Shown here piece after piece: positions 1-10,770 of a stretch of 64,000 nucleotides of DNA. Positions within the stretch are counted from its first letter, which is position 1. Every line of letters begins with the position of its first letter. The DNA comes from Punica granatum (taxonomy: Eukaryota > Streptophyta > Magnoliopsida > Myrtales > Lythraceae). A model generated the notes under the pieces. That model ran no database searches and was not told where the DNA came from. It saw only the letters and a program-made list of their open reading frames with translations. The position numbers and the translations under genes are program-made. The DNA is taken from positions 17,840,001 through 17,904,000 of the forward strand of contig NC_045131.1 in NCBI RefSeq assembly GCF_007655135.1, given 5' to 3'.

Positions 1-640
1 CCGTGTTGTTTGTTGAAGCTTGATGTAGTTAGTGTGTGAGTGTTAGGTAGTGCTGAGTTAATAGTTAATTCTAATACTATTATATGGTTATAAAGATAAC
101 TGATTGTTTACGAATGAATTTAGTAATTATTTGTATGTATTTTATAATATGTTGTGTTGGTGAATTAAATGACGGACTTGGTTATGCTAGTATTATTTAT
201 ATGAATATTTGGTTGTTTAAAAAATATATTTATTAGTGAATATTAATTCATTTTACTTTGCAATATAGTACTCACTGAGATGCAGCTCACATCCCGCATA
301 TATTTGTCCAGATAAGTTTCTAGCTGCACAGAAAGAACTTTTTGGATATCGGGGATCAGCTTTGTGAACTAAGTAGGGACCTTAGTTATTTGATAGGTAT
401 TCCTTTTTGTATAGGATGTATTTGGAAATGTTACGACCTGAAATTTTTGTTTAGTGAGTTTAGTGGTGTGATTGAGAAAAACTACTCTCTTGAAATTTAT
501 ATACATATTAGAGCTTGCTGGATTGGTGATATGTTTTTTTTTTTAGAGTTATGGAAAGCAGGTTTTATATTACTAGTTTATGTGATAATGGATATTGAAG
601 AAATTTAGAGGAAATTCTGTCGAAATTTCGGGTCGTGACA
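1..640 (+). mobile_element. 3' part of a Ty3/gypsy-like LTR
   Basis: The window opens inside what looks like a long terminal repeat. It ends in GTCGTGACA at 640 and is followed four bases later by an initiator-Met tRNA primer site, the arrangement seen in plant LTR retrotransposons. No second LTR lies in the window, so the element is either cut by the window edge or truncated. The GGTCGTGACA ending resembles common plant gypsy LTRs, but no pol domain is visible to confirm the class. Confidence 0.55.
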
Positions 641-644
641 ATTT

Positions 645-656
645 TGGTATCAGAGC
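645..656 (+). other. Primer binding site (initiator-Met tRNA)
   Basis: TGGTATCAGAGC matches the standard plant retroelement primer site complementary to the 3' end of initiator-Met tRNA. It lies just after an LTR-like end at 640. Confidence 0.75.
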
Positions 657-1246
657 ATAGGTTTGGAGATCCTATAAACTTAATTGGATGCTTGATCCCC
701 GAGAAAATTTTTGATAATTGTGGAGCTTTTGTTAGGATTTCTTTGAATTCCATGCTTGTTAAACATTTGAGTTATTTGTGCTTTGGATTTGTTAGTAAAT
801 AAGTATGAGATTATGTGTGCTTGTTGAAATTTACATAAATAGAAAGCGTAGGTTATGTGGTTTATTTTTGATTGTTTGGGAGACTTATTGGAGTAGGAAA
901 TTTGGAGAATGACTTAAGCAGTAATTTGAGCTTGAAATCAGGTTGTTTTGGAAGTGTTGTGTATGTGCTGATGACTTTGATTTCTTCTTGTGTCTGAATG
1001 TGTATTCCTTGTGAATTCGATGACAATGAGCAAATCGAAGAACTAAATTGGAAAGTAGATGATTAATCTGCCGGAATTTCACTTTTCTAGGTTGGGTAAA
1101 ACCGAAAGGTATTGGATTTGATTATGCTTTACCATATATGCCATTTGAAGTCAATGAGCGTCGTTTATAACAAAATAATAATAATAATAATAATAATAAA
1201 AGAGCATGGTTACAGTAATAAATAATTCTGGATAAGTTGAATGTAA

Positions 1247-1283
<37 letters not shown>

Positions 1284-1560
1284 GGAAATCTTTACCATCA
1301 TAAAATAATCTGTTGGGCTCGAGAAATTTGTACCAACAGATTTATGAACCATTAATAACATGTATGTTTTCCTAATGGGTTGTACTTAGCAATATGTTGT
1401 TGTATAAATGTTGGAACATATTTTCAAGGCTATACAAACAATCCAAATCTAATGGAAAAGGCTTTAAACAATAAGATTTTTTCGAATAGTTATTGACTGA
1501 AGGTATCGCCATAAAAATTTATTCCAACATATATATTTCTCATTAGTAAAAGTCATGTTG
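657..1560. repeat. Retroelement leader and microsatellites, no gene
   Basis: The sequence after the primer site to about 1.1 kb is probably untranslated leader of the gypsy-like element; short ORFs here have no recognisable motif. A (TAA)n tract lies at 1174-1200 and a (TA)n tract at 1251-1280. I see no gene in the rest. Confidence 0.5.
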
Positions 1561-1569
1561 GTAGGCCTC

Positions 1570-1797
1570 TTTGGTTTCAAAGTAAGATTTTAAAATCTTA
1601 CTTTAACTTAATTTTATCAACAATAAAACAAAATAATTCATATAAAGTCAAAGGTTGAGCCCCATTTATACCACTCTTTTTCAAAATCAAAATCAAATAA
1701 CTCAAACGAAGTCAAAGGGTGGGCCCCAAACATAACAATTTATACCACTCTTTTTCAAAATCAAAATCTGATTTTAAAATGTTACTTGCAAACCAAA
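1570..1797. mobile_element. MITE with ~27-bp terminal inverted repeats
   Basis: The left end starts TTTGGTTTCAAAGTAAG. The right end, read on the other strand, starts TTTGGTTTGCAAGTAAC; the two agree at about 24 of 27 positions. The interior carries a short direct duplication containing ATTTATACCACTC followed by TTTTTCAAAATCAAAATC. There is no coding capacity. Exact outer ends and target duplication are not clear, so the superfamily is not assigned. Confidence 0.6.
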
Positions 1798-1959
1798 TAC
1801 AACGTATCTTTTCAATCAGATTTGGACTGTTGGTAACCTCAAAAATCTATTCTAACACACATCAATATTAACTTTCCAATAAAAGCCATCATAAAGTATA
1901 CAAATATACTAATGGTTCATAAATTAGTTGGTATAAATCTTAGAAAAAGCAGCTAATTC

Positions 1960-2240
1960 GCCAGTGATCACAGAAGGCGTGACGACCATAATTGGGGGCT
2001 GGTGGCCACAATTGATGCCTCACCTGCTGGCTCCCTTTTCCTTTTTCCTACCATTCTTTTTTAAATATGGCGGTGGGGCCTTGTCGCCAGCGAGGCCTCT
2101 ATCGTCGCCCACCCGTCTTGAGGGTTTCAGTTATTTGTTTCTAGTTATTTTAATATTTTTGTGTTTGAAAATTCAGTTGGCACCCGCTTGTCCATATTTT
2201 GTCAGCGGGGCACCACAAAGGTCACAGTAGCTTATTCCGT
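1960..2240. repeat. GC-rich dispersed repeat patch
   Basis: A GC-rich island in AT-rich DNA contains GCCAGCGAGGCCTC-type words. Similar words recur near 8.8-9.2 kb, 36.85 kb and 51.65-51.85 kb. The 88-codon ORF here has no recognisable domain. It is probably part of an unclassified dispersed repeat. Confidence 0.35.
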
Positions 2241-2254
2241 CAATTTTGGCGGAA

Positions 2255-2575
2255 TATTTAATGTCGTGCTAGACGCGTAACAAAATCAATAAGTTGTGCA
2301 TTTCTGAACAATTTTCTAAAGGTCGTGCTAGAATTAGGAAAAAGTGTAAAGGCCTTATTTTTCTAGGTAATTAACTCTTTAATCGGTTCCACTCGAGCAA
2401 TCACCTTTTGCCATGTGTCACTGTTAAGTCTATGTTAGTTGTTACTGTTAAAGTTGACGACAAAATTGATGTTGTGCTAGACGCTCAACTAAAACGATAA
2501 GTCGTGTCTTTTTATGTAGTTTTCTGAAAGGTCGTGCTAGAATTAAAAGTTTGGCAAAATATCGAGCCTTTTTAG
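2255..2575. repeat. Two diverged ~95-bp direct repeats
   Basis: A unit running from TCGTGCTAGACGC through AAGGTCGTGCTAGAATTA occurs at about 2264-2350 and again, diverged, at about 2473-2560. No coding potential is seen. Confidence 0.5.
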
Positions 2576-2579
2576 GTCG

Positions 2580-4425
2580 TGTGTTTTTGTACAATTTTTT
2601 GAAGATATAATTCGATTTTATTACTACCTCATCATTTATATAGGATGGTTGAAAGTCGAAATATCCCTTATTTTTAGTTTAAAGATATAATACAATTTGA
2701 AATTGAAAATAATTAGTTGAAGAAAATAATGTCCATTTAACCTCTTGCATGTCAATCCTCCTTATTTCGCCTTCTAACCTCCCAATCCCTAGTTCTATCA
2801 TGTTGTATCACATTATTTCAGTTTCCTTTTCAAATTTTATTTCAAACTCTTATTTTTTTTAGTCCGTCTCATTTTTCTTCTCTTTCAAATCAATCCATCC
2901 ATGTACATATTGGAGAAAATCATTATAATTGCCTTTCGGTATTGTATAAACTAATGTACTCAACAGAAAGCATAATACTATAATAAATGCTTATATATGC
3001 ACAATCATAATACTTTCCCAGTACATGTTTAGCATCTTGTCTTTGAATTTTTTTTTTTATCATAGTATGTATATATCTTACTGATTGATCCTATTTTCGA
3101 TTTTTTTTTCTTGGGTTATAAGGGTATCTCATGGGACTAATGCAAAATAAGAAATGCTAAATAAGAAAGCACAAAAGTCCGACTGGCAAGTATCAATCCC
3201 CGGACCTCTTAGTTTTAGATCGAGCTTATTCTACTCTACCAAGCACTCTCCCTCTATGTTCCATTTTGTGATCAGAGTTACTTTAATGAGTTAACAATAT
3301 AGATAAACATATAATATTTTTATATGTATGATTTAAGTATGATAAGATGTTACATTTGGAAGTCATATCCTTTATATAATGGTTTTCTTATGAAATTGAA
3401 TAAATGGAGATACTTGAATTGCAATGCTTTTCCTTTTTCTTTTTTCTTATTTTGGGATCCAATTAGCGCTGCTCTTTATTTAACTCAAATAACTCGAATC
3501 CATCAAAGATGGGTCACTAGGCTCAAAGGACACGCAGACCCAACCAAAATAGGTACGTAGGCCCTAAAATTGCAATGCTTTTCATATTATATATTTATCC
3601 TCCAAATTGACGTGCAAGAAAGATTCTACAAGGAAGACTGGAAGCGAAATAAAAACATGAATAATTTGACAATTTTTTACAAACTTTTCTTTTTCAATGT
3701 GAACCTTGATATTAGAAAATTCAACGGACCTCAACTAATTTAGTTCAAACCGGATTAGCCCATTGAGAAGTAATGCTCTCTCAATTATGAATTTTCTCCA
3801 TCCATAATATTCGAACCAAAAATCTTATTTAAGAAAAATAAGTGCCGAACTTTTTATGAAATTTTTTCTTGTTAAAAAATAAGGCATTGCAGCATTGTAA
3901 GAAAAAGCGAGGGCGAGAATTGGATTGAACTCACGCCTGTTAAATGGGAGAGGCCCGAACTCCCTGCGCAGGTTATTGCAGCATTATGCTACAACCCCTT
4001 CGCTTAAAATTCTTATCCTAGTTTATGCCAGAAAAGGGCATAGGGAAAAAGGTAAAAAGAAACGCCTGCATAATATAAGAAGGGACCAACCAAAAGAGTT
4101 AGGAGAAAATATTGAATGAGTATTAAGTGAGTAAGAATTAATTAAAATGTTTGTAAGTGAGAATTTATGAATCAACTGTGAAGCCGATTTTTTACTTTCA
4201 GACATTTTTATTAAATGTTTTACATTTAAGTGAATAAGTAATACTCACCCAATATTTAGTCAAAGATGAAAGTGATTCATCTTGCCTTCTTTTGCTCACT
4301 TAAATTTTTTATAAGCATTATATATAGGTATAGCAAAGTCAGAGCATGAAAAATAAAAATGAAACTTGCTCTACTCGCCCTGTGGGCTAGACGGAGCTAT
4401 TTTATTCGTTTAAAATAAAATAATT
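2580..4425. other. AT-rich intergenic DNA, no gene seen
   Basis: Only short ORFs without recognisable motifs are present. A stretch at about 3185-3260 resembles a decayed tRNA-derived SINE, but the internal promoter boxes are too weak to call. Confidence 0.4.
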
Positions 4426-5473
4426 AGGGTAAATTGCAAAAGAAAAAAAATACAAGGTTTCACTTTTGTATCAGATTTAATGCATATTTTCACTATTGAC
4501 ATAAAACTTTTCAACATCTCTATCCGGTCTCAAGAGTAACACGCCGTAACATAGTCGTTACATTTTCTGTCAATTTGCCGACTCAGAGTACCGGACCCAC
4601 GAGCTGCAATGTAGCCGCCACATCAGACCCAATGCCCCCAAAACTCCCAAAATAATCTCATCTTCCTCTTCGAAGATTAAGTGAATATTGAAGTTCTCAG
4701 GTCCAATTGATTCCTTAATCGTTCTCATCTCCCTCCCTTCTCCTTCAATAAGCTCTTTCTTATCTCTGAATGAAGATTTGAAGGAGGTTGTCGAGCATCT
4801 GACATGGCTGGTCTATCGGAAATTGACAATAGAATCTCTTCCACCGTGTCTCTTGAGAAGCAACTGTTGATAACTGTCTCCCACTTACTAGTTTCCTAGC
4901 AATATTGGCAAATTAATCGAGGATGACCGAAAAAGATGATCAAAGAAGTTGGTCACTGAAGATGATCGAAGAAGATGATGAGGATGATTGAAGAAGTTAG
5001 GGTTGGGGGATTTGATTTCGGGGATTGAAGACGCTGACCCTAAAACCCGATAAAGAGGATTAGTTTCGGATTTGAGGATGATTGAAGATGATGAGGATGA
5101 CCGAAAAAGAGGAAGGACAGGGAGATATAGGGGAAATTAGGGTTCTTCTGCGATACAAGGGGAAGAAATGGAGGAACTAATTTCGGGTGAGATTCAGGAT
5201 TCGAATCTGTCACACTTGGGTTGGGTTTGATTTGGTTTCTCGGGTTTGACCCGAGTTGGTGGAATAGAGACCTGATGTGGTGGCCACATGTGCAGCTCGT
5301 TGGTCCGTTATCGTCCACGTCGGTAATTTAACGGAAAATGTAACGGCCTTGTCACGGAGTGCCATTTTTGAGACATAATATAAAAGTTGAAATATTTTAT
5401 GTCAAAAGTGAAAACCTCTATCAAAGTTGAGACAAGAATGAAAACTTGTATTTTTTCTTGTGTAATTTACCCT
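4426..5473. mobile_element. Foldback element with long terminal inverted repeats (Mutator-like?)
   Basis: Both ends begin AGGGTAAATT when read inward. The inverted similarity continues for well over 200 bases, through blocks such as CATAAAA.TTTCAAC, CGTTACATTTTC and ACGAGCTGCA. Long TIRs with a non-coding interior suggest a non-autonomous Mutator-like foldback element. Flanks AAAATAATT and TATAATAAA do not form a clean 9-bp target duplication, so the superfamily is tentative. The interior has GATGA/GAAGA-rich repeats around 4920-5110 and a short ORF from about 4803 that could be a gene scrap but is not recognised. Confidence 0.7.
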
Positions 5474-6521
5474 TATAATAAATAACAATTAATAAAATAA
5501 GATAAGAATAAGTAAAATTATAACGATTTTGGATTCATCGTAATCTAGTTATGACTTCACACTCTAATTAATTTATAAAATTAACCAGTGGCAATAAGCG
5601 AATATCTCTCACTAGGGTCATCATGAAAAATAAGTAATAATGGGACATACGTCACACTTGCACTTGATACAAACTCCTCCCTTTCCCTTATATTTACTCC
5701 ATTTCTCTCAATCCGAATAAGGGTAGACGACATACTCTTCCTGGTCCACAGAAATAGCCCTTGTCCGGAGCACAATGAGTGTCCATGGAGCAAATACTTA
5801 GTCCTTCCAATGCGCACCCGTCCTTGGTTATTTTCACCCCTTGTTTCAACCCAAGAATTCTATCCGTCCGCTCATTTGAGAATAGGCCTAAAGGATCGTA
5901 AGCCTTTTTAACTTCAATAAACTTCATGGCCTTCTTGTATTTTCCAATCACACGGTTGAAGGCTAGATTTCGATTCTTACCCCAGTGAGGTAGGGCACCA
6001 TACTTGACTAGTGCCATCTGCTCTATGTCTTCAAGTACATCCTCGTAGAGCCTTGGGCTCAGAGGGTCCTTGCTTCTATAGTAAGTGATGTCAAAGTCGA
6101 TAGAATCCTTCTGCTTGCCCAGATAGGCAGGTGAAGCTTTCACGCCGCATGAGGATGCCATTGTAGAGCTCGACCCCACACAAAGATTTGGGCTCCATGT
6201 TGACCAGTTTCTGCACATCTTGGATAAAACTCTTGACCATGGAGAGGCTTATGCTGAATGAGGTTTGGTGAAAGAACTCGCCTTTAATTTTGGGGTCCCA
6301 AGCGCATGCTGTTGTCCACCTATTTTCTGGACTATCGAGGCAGGTCCCCGATGACTGGAGTCGATTTTGATATCCTATCACCGGATATCGGGTGAATATC
6401 TCACCTGCAATCATTTAGACCAAATTAATTAATTGTATAACAATGCTCAAATGATTAAAGTCTATATTTTGAGGCGGTGCACTCACGTACAAAAAACATA
6501 CTGGCGCATACACACACATAT

Positions 6522-6526
<5 letters not shown>

Positions 6527-6570
<44 letters not shown>
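6527..6570. repeat. (TA)n microsatellite
   Basis: A run of alternating A and T of about 44 bases lies in the intron of gulonolactone oxidase pseudogene copy 1. Confidence 0.9.
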
Positions 6571-6609
6571 CTTACTACGGAGATAGAGCTGTGACACCCG
6601 TTTTAGGTA

Positions 6610-7329
6610 GGAAAAATTCCAGGACATATCACAATTTGAATACAAGTATCACAGTGCATCATATTTCAAAAAATTAACATGTTGCATCAAGAAAATTTTG
6701 AAAATTTTCACTGTACATTATATTGTTACTCTTCCGTCCAAAATGGGATTGAATGGTGACGTTACAATATTTTCAGGGACATATTCCATAAAATAAAACT
6801 TGAGAGATTTAAACGAAATAAAATGAAAAATGTAAAAAAAAAAAGAAGGGGCTGATCGGGAGCGCCCCCCGGCCACCTGATACCCCCGCCGGCAATCGAC
6901 CCCCCAATTGGGGTCTCCGACCAGCTCAAACCAGGCTAGACACCCCAATCGGGGGGTCGACTCCCAACGGGGGCGCCCCCAACCCCCCCACTTTGGGGGA
7001 TCCGACCGGCCGGCTTAGACCAAGTCGGCGACCCCAAATTGGGGTGTCGATTGCCGGCGGGGCCCCCAATCAGTTCCTTCGTTTTCTTTTCTTTTTTTCT
7101 TTTACATTTTTCATTTTATTTCGTTTAAATCCCTCAAGTTTTATTTTGTACAATAATGTCCCTGAAAATGTTGTAACTTCACCATTCAATCCCATTTTGG
7201 ACGGAAGAGTAACGATATGATGTACAGTGAAAACTTTTAAAATTTTCTTGATGCATCATGTTAATTTTTCGAAATATGATACACTGTGATACTTGTCTTC
7301 AAACTGTGATGTACGGTGTCATTTTCCCT
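6610..7329. mobile_element. Near-palindromic hairpin element with 9-bp target duplication
   Basis: TTTTAGGTA occurs at 6601-6609 and again at 7330-7338, flanking a ~720-bp inverted repeat. The arms match over most of their length, for example ACAAGTATCACAGTG, TTTCACTGTACAT/ATGTACAGTGAAA and CAATCCCATTTTGGACGGAAG on opposite strands. The centre is GC-rich and also inverted (CCGCCGGCAATCGA / TCGATTGCCGGCGG). A 9-bp duplication and arms this long fit a Mutator-like foldback MITE. It is non-coding; the 75-76 codon ORFs on each arm are mirror images of one another. Transcription would give a long hairpin RNA. Confidence 0.85.
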
Positions 7330-7624
7330 TTTTAGGTAAGGTAGAAGAGGAATCCGTGAAAAGCACTTTGTCTCAACTCATTTCAAGTTTTTTCCAAATC
7401 CTCCCCAAGAAATACTAATCAGATTCCATTTACATGCCAAGAGAGTTTACCTCTTTAGATTTTTCGTTCAACTTTTTGTTGAAAAGCTGTTCAGAAGTAA
7501 TTCACATAAAATGCACTATCCTTGAAATAAAAGGATTGGTTGGACCGGACTGGGGAAAACTTTAGGCTGGACTTAGTCCATAAAACCATACCCGTTAAAA
7601 TAAGAAAAAGAAAAAAAAAAAGGG

Positions 7625-7775
7625 TAAGGAGACTTGTTACAATGGCATCGCCCTTGACCTGAGATCAAAAGGTGTTGGATTTGATTCTCCTCAGTAGCAC
7701 TTTATGTGTCCTTTTGCTTCCCTTTCACATATTTTCTTCTAGACCAATGAGCCTCCGTTGATACTGAAATATAAG
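7625..7775 (+). repeat. tRNA-derived SINE-like repeat
   Basis: GTTACAATGGCATCGCCC followed by AAAAGGTGTTGGATTTGATTC resembles the A-box and B-box layout of a pol III SINE. It is followed by a pyrimidine-rich tail and a CAATGAGCCTCC block related to the SINE at 42.2 kb. Confidence 0.45.
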
Positions 7776-8315
7776 CAAAAAAAAAAAGAACAAAAAGAAA
7801 AGATCTGATCGATTTATATAGTTGGTTGCAATAAATACCGTTGTTGGTCTAACCATATGCTGTGGCTACGAGTGAAGCTGTAACCAGCCTTGCTGCGAGA
7901 CACTTCCCTGTCGCATCATTCCTCAATTCTTGATTTTCCTCTGAAAGAAGGAAAAAGGACAAATATGTACACATGAAGGATTCTAACGAGGCAAATAATG
8001 AACACAACCATAGTTCCACTGACCCGTGGATCTACAAACTAATAACAGGAGCAAAGGGGTTGGTCGAAGTGCTATGGAATCATACCGACCATTGCCAGAT
8101 GTATTGAGTGAAACGCGATCATCTATCCAGTAGACTGCTTTGTGTTGGCTTGGGTACCAAATTATGTCTGCAAATTCGTGTTTGTTCCCCAAGCTCACAG
8201 CTATATCTCCGAGATGTACATCGTCCTTCCTTACTGAGTAAGTTATAGATCTTTTGAAAAGTGGCTGCAGCTTTAGCGTTACCTGACAAATTGTATTTAA
8301 GGAAACTATTAGCAT

Positions 8316-10010
8316 TCAGTTCTTATTTTTTGGGAATAAGCTAATTTTGGTTTTCAATTTGTAACTTTTTTAGTCTTAAACCTTTCTTTTTCCTGTATGC
8401 ACCACGGCATTCAGAATTCCAAATGTCCCCGACTAATCCAATTCGAGTCAGGTCAGTCTAATAAGGTGTAAAGTTCTCCAAACAATTTTTTTTTATTCGT
8501 AAGACTCAAATCCAAGGCACTTAAGGTAATAAGCACTGAACCATTTGAACTAATCTACGATTGGTGTCTTAACCTATTTTTAGATTGAACCTAGTCCTCA
8601 ACTTTCTCGAGTTGGTTCAGTTCATACTATTATTTCTAATTAAAAATGCTAATGTGGCATTTTATTTAAATGAAAAATTAACTTTAAGAACATTAAAAAT
8701 AAAAATAAATTAAAAAGAAAAAAAAAGAGAAAAAGGAAAGCAAAATTCGAAAATCGAAAGGGAAGAACGAATGGAGCAGAGGGGAGCCTCGCTCACAGCA
8801 ACCCCTCTCCCTTCAAGGCTGTCTGCAAACCTATGTTCCACCAGCAATCGAGGAGTGGGAGGGGGTGGCTACCAGCGAGGCCCCTCCTCCCCAAATAGCG
8901 AGATCCTAATCCGATTCTAAAATGACATACCCCAATAAGGGGTGGAGGGGGGCTTGCTAGCCGTCATCCCTCCCTTTCCGAGTTTGCTAGGACCCTATAG
9001 GTTGGGTAGCAACTTCGAGGGGAGTGATGGCCGCCGACGAGCCGCCTCTTTCTGCTAACTGGGAGATCTCAGTACAAGACCGAATGAGATCTCCCTATTA
9101 GGGGAGGAGAAGACCTTGCTAGTGGGCACCCTTTCCCAACAAAGGTCGTTGGTGGCCAGTAGGTTTGCCGATGACTTTAAAGAGAGGGAGGGGTGACTGT
9201 CGGTGAGCTCCCCTTTGGCCTGTTAAAGTATTTTTTGGTTATTTATGAAACAACAAAATTTCAGAATAAGATTTCATAGGTCGGTGGGATAGTTTATATT
9301 CTGGGGATTTTCTACATCCAATTTACATACTATCGTGCACTTTGTATCCAAATTTCAGACTTTAACCTAAAAAGAGGCGAATTCTCTAACGGAGGAAGAG
9401 AAACTTTTCTTTATTGTTGCTGCAAGGATGACTGGTGGTAATCTTTCCGGAATCTGAAGCGACAAAGGTTCAGGTCCATCCATAGTATTATTTCTCAAGT
9501 TGGTTCATGGTTATTGTTTCTCAAGTTGGTATAACTCTGTTTTTGCCTAAATTGTTTCAATGAACATTAGCTTTGGATTTATTAGCAGGAAACATTGCCC
9601 AAATAATAGTACAAGGAAAACGATTCCGAGCAATGAAAACTAAATTGATGCCCCTGTGCATGTGATCACGGAGTTCTGCAAGTCCATTGGGGCAGACGCA
9701 AAACAGCGGCAAGGACTGATTTGACTGGCCAAGAAGAACGGTGAAAGGCTCGGGTTCCTTTCATAGAGGAGGAATTCCACTGATTATATCGTCTCCCGAA
9801 AAAAGGAGAACAAAAGGAATGGGGAAAGGGAATATAGTTGCAGTTGATGTTAAGCATTTAGTTTCATGTACTTCTCTTGATCTGTTATGCATGGAACATT
9901 AGAGTTCAGAGATTACTTTCTCTTGCGTTTTCCTCACATAAAAGCACTCTGTCATTCTTAAGATTTTAGTTGTAATTGTTCCATGTTCTGCAATAAAAAT
10001 TCATAAAAAA
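8316..10010. other. Intergenic DNA with a GC-rich repeat; possible exon scrap near 9.67 kb
   Basis: From about 8750 to 9230 there is a GC-rich, purine-rich dispersed repeat without long ORFs. At about 9663-9775 (+) the translation contains EFCKSIGADAKQRQGLI, a stop, then LAKKNGERLGFL. This looks like a decayed exon of an ordinary gene, but I cannot identify it. No intact gene is seen. Confidence 0.35.
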
Positions 10011-10020
10011 ACACGAAGTT

Positions 10021-10166
10021 AGGCGATATTCATGAACATTACATTATTTATTAGATGCGCTACAACGTAATCGGCAAGCGTATAGAGTTTGCTATAAGGA
10101 AATTAGGCGAAAATCATGAACATTACATTATTTATTAGCTGCACTACAACGTAATTGGCAATTGTA
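10021..10166. repeat. 84-bp tandem array, left part (split by copia insertion)
   Basis: Units beginning AGGCGATATTCATGAACATT start at 10021 and 10105, a period of 84. The array resumes at 14960 after the copia element, with a third unit at 14987 and a partial fourth at about 15056. The array abuts the stop codon of the minus-strand gulonolactone oxidase, so it lies in that gene's 3' region. Confidence 0.85.
10162..10166. other. Target-site duplication, left (TTGTA)
   Basis: TTGTA precedes the left LTR. TCGTA (14960-14964) follows the right LTR, so the 5-bp duplication has one mismatch. Confidence 0.75.
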
Positions 10167-10571
10167 TGTTAACTCTCACTCACTCACTGTAAGTTTACTT
10201 GAAACTCTCAAATGCACACAGAGATCTGTGGTCTCTTATGCATGCCAGAAACCTACACTTATGTTTGTGCAGTAACTCGAAAACAATGTACTGAGAGAGA
10301 GAGAAGGAAGAAGAATGATGAACAAGTTTCTTCATTCATCAACAAGAAAAACAACCACACACACAGAGTCTGATACATCCCATACATATAGACATAATAA
10401 CTACTAGTAACTGCCCTATGACTAGTCACAGTTCAAATTCAAATAAAACATACACTTAACTATCTAAAGAAAATCAACTGACTTCGACTTAACCAACTTG
10501 CATACAACATAGACAGCTTTAACAAATAGATAGACACAACATAGATCTGTGACTGATCCATTCTTCCAACA
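10167..10571 (-). repeat. Copia LTR (3' LTR of the element)
   Basis: 405 bp, TGTTAACTCTC...CTTCCAACA, matching 14555-14959. The adjacent polypurine tract marks it as the 3' LTR in the element's own sense. Confidence 0.95.
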
Positions 10572-10580
10572 CTCCTCCTT
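10572..10580 (-). other. Polypurine tract of the copia element
   Basis: On the minus strand AAGGAGGAG directly precedes the LTR start TGTTGG, the usual site for plus-strand priming. Confidence 0.85.
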
Positions 10581-10770
10581 GGATCAGGAGTTGATACAAA
10601 CACCAATATTCTGTCTCAAATGATTAAATCGACCAACACTAAAAGACTTAGTGAAAATGTTTGCAAGCTAGTCCTCTGAGCTACAGTGTTCCAGCTTTAC
10701 TTCACCTTCCTGCTAGTGTTTTGTCTTCCCATGAAATACTGAATTTTGTGAGATTGCTATGGTAGCTTGA

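Larger units (their letters stand above)
5694..8282 (-). pseudogene. GULLO: L-gulonolactone oxidase pseudogene, 5'-truncated (copy 1)
   Basis: Homologues of exons 3, 4 and 5 of the intact gene at 15.1-19.3 kb are present in order: exon 3 about 8027-8282, exon 4 about 7847-7930, exon 5 from 6404 down to about 5694. Exon 5 keeps the C-terminal lactone-oxidase motif [10 protein letters not shown] and the cysteine-rich tail. A 2-bp deletion near 6143-6150, after the NGILMR motif, shifts the frame. Exon 4 has a TTG-to-TAG change in the AYGLTN motif. Exons 1 and 2 are missing upstream. A 720-bp hairpin transposon sits in the intron between exons 4 and 5. It shares splice positions with the intact copy, so it arose by genomic duplication, not reverse transcription. 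No functional oxidase is expected. Confidence 0.85.

Noticed and set aside
5040..5318. 92-codon minus-strand ORF
   Set aside because: It lies across the interior and right arm of the 4.4-5.5 kb foldback element; composition is repeat-like.
6718..7220. Two 75-76 codon ORFs on opposite strands with similar products
   Set aside because: They are the two arms of the hairpin transposon read from each side, not a gene pair.
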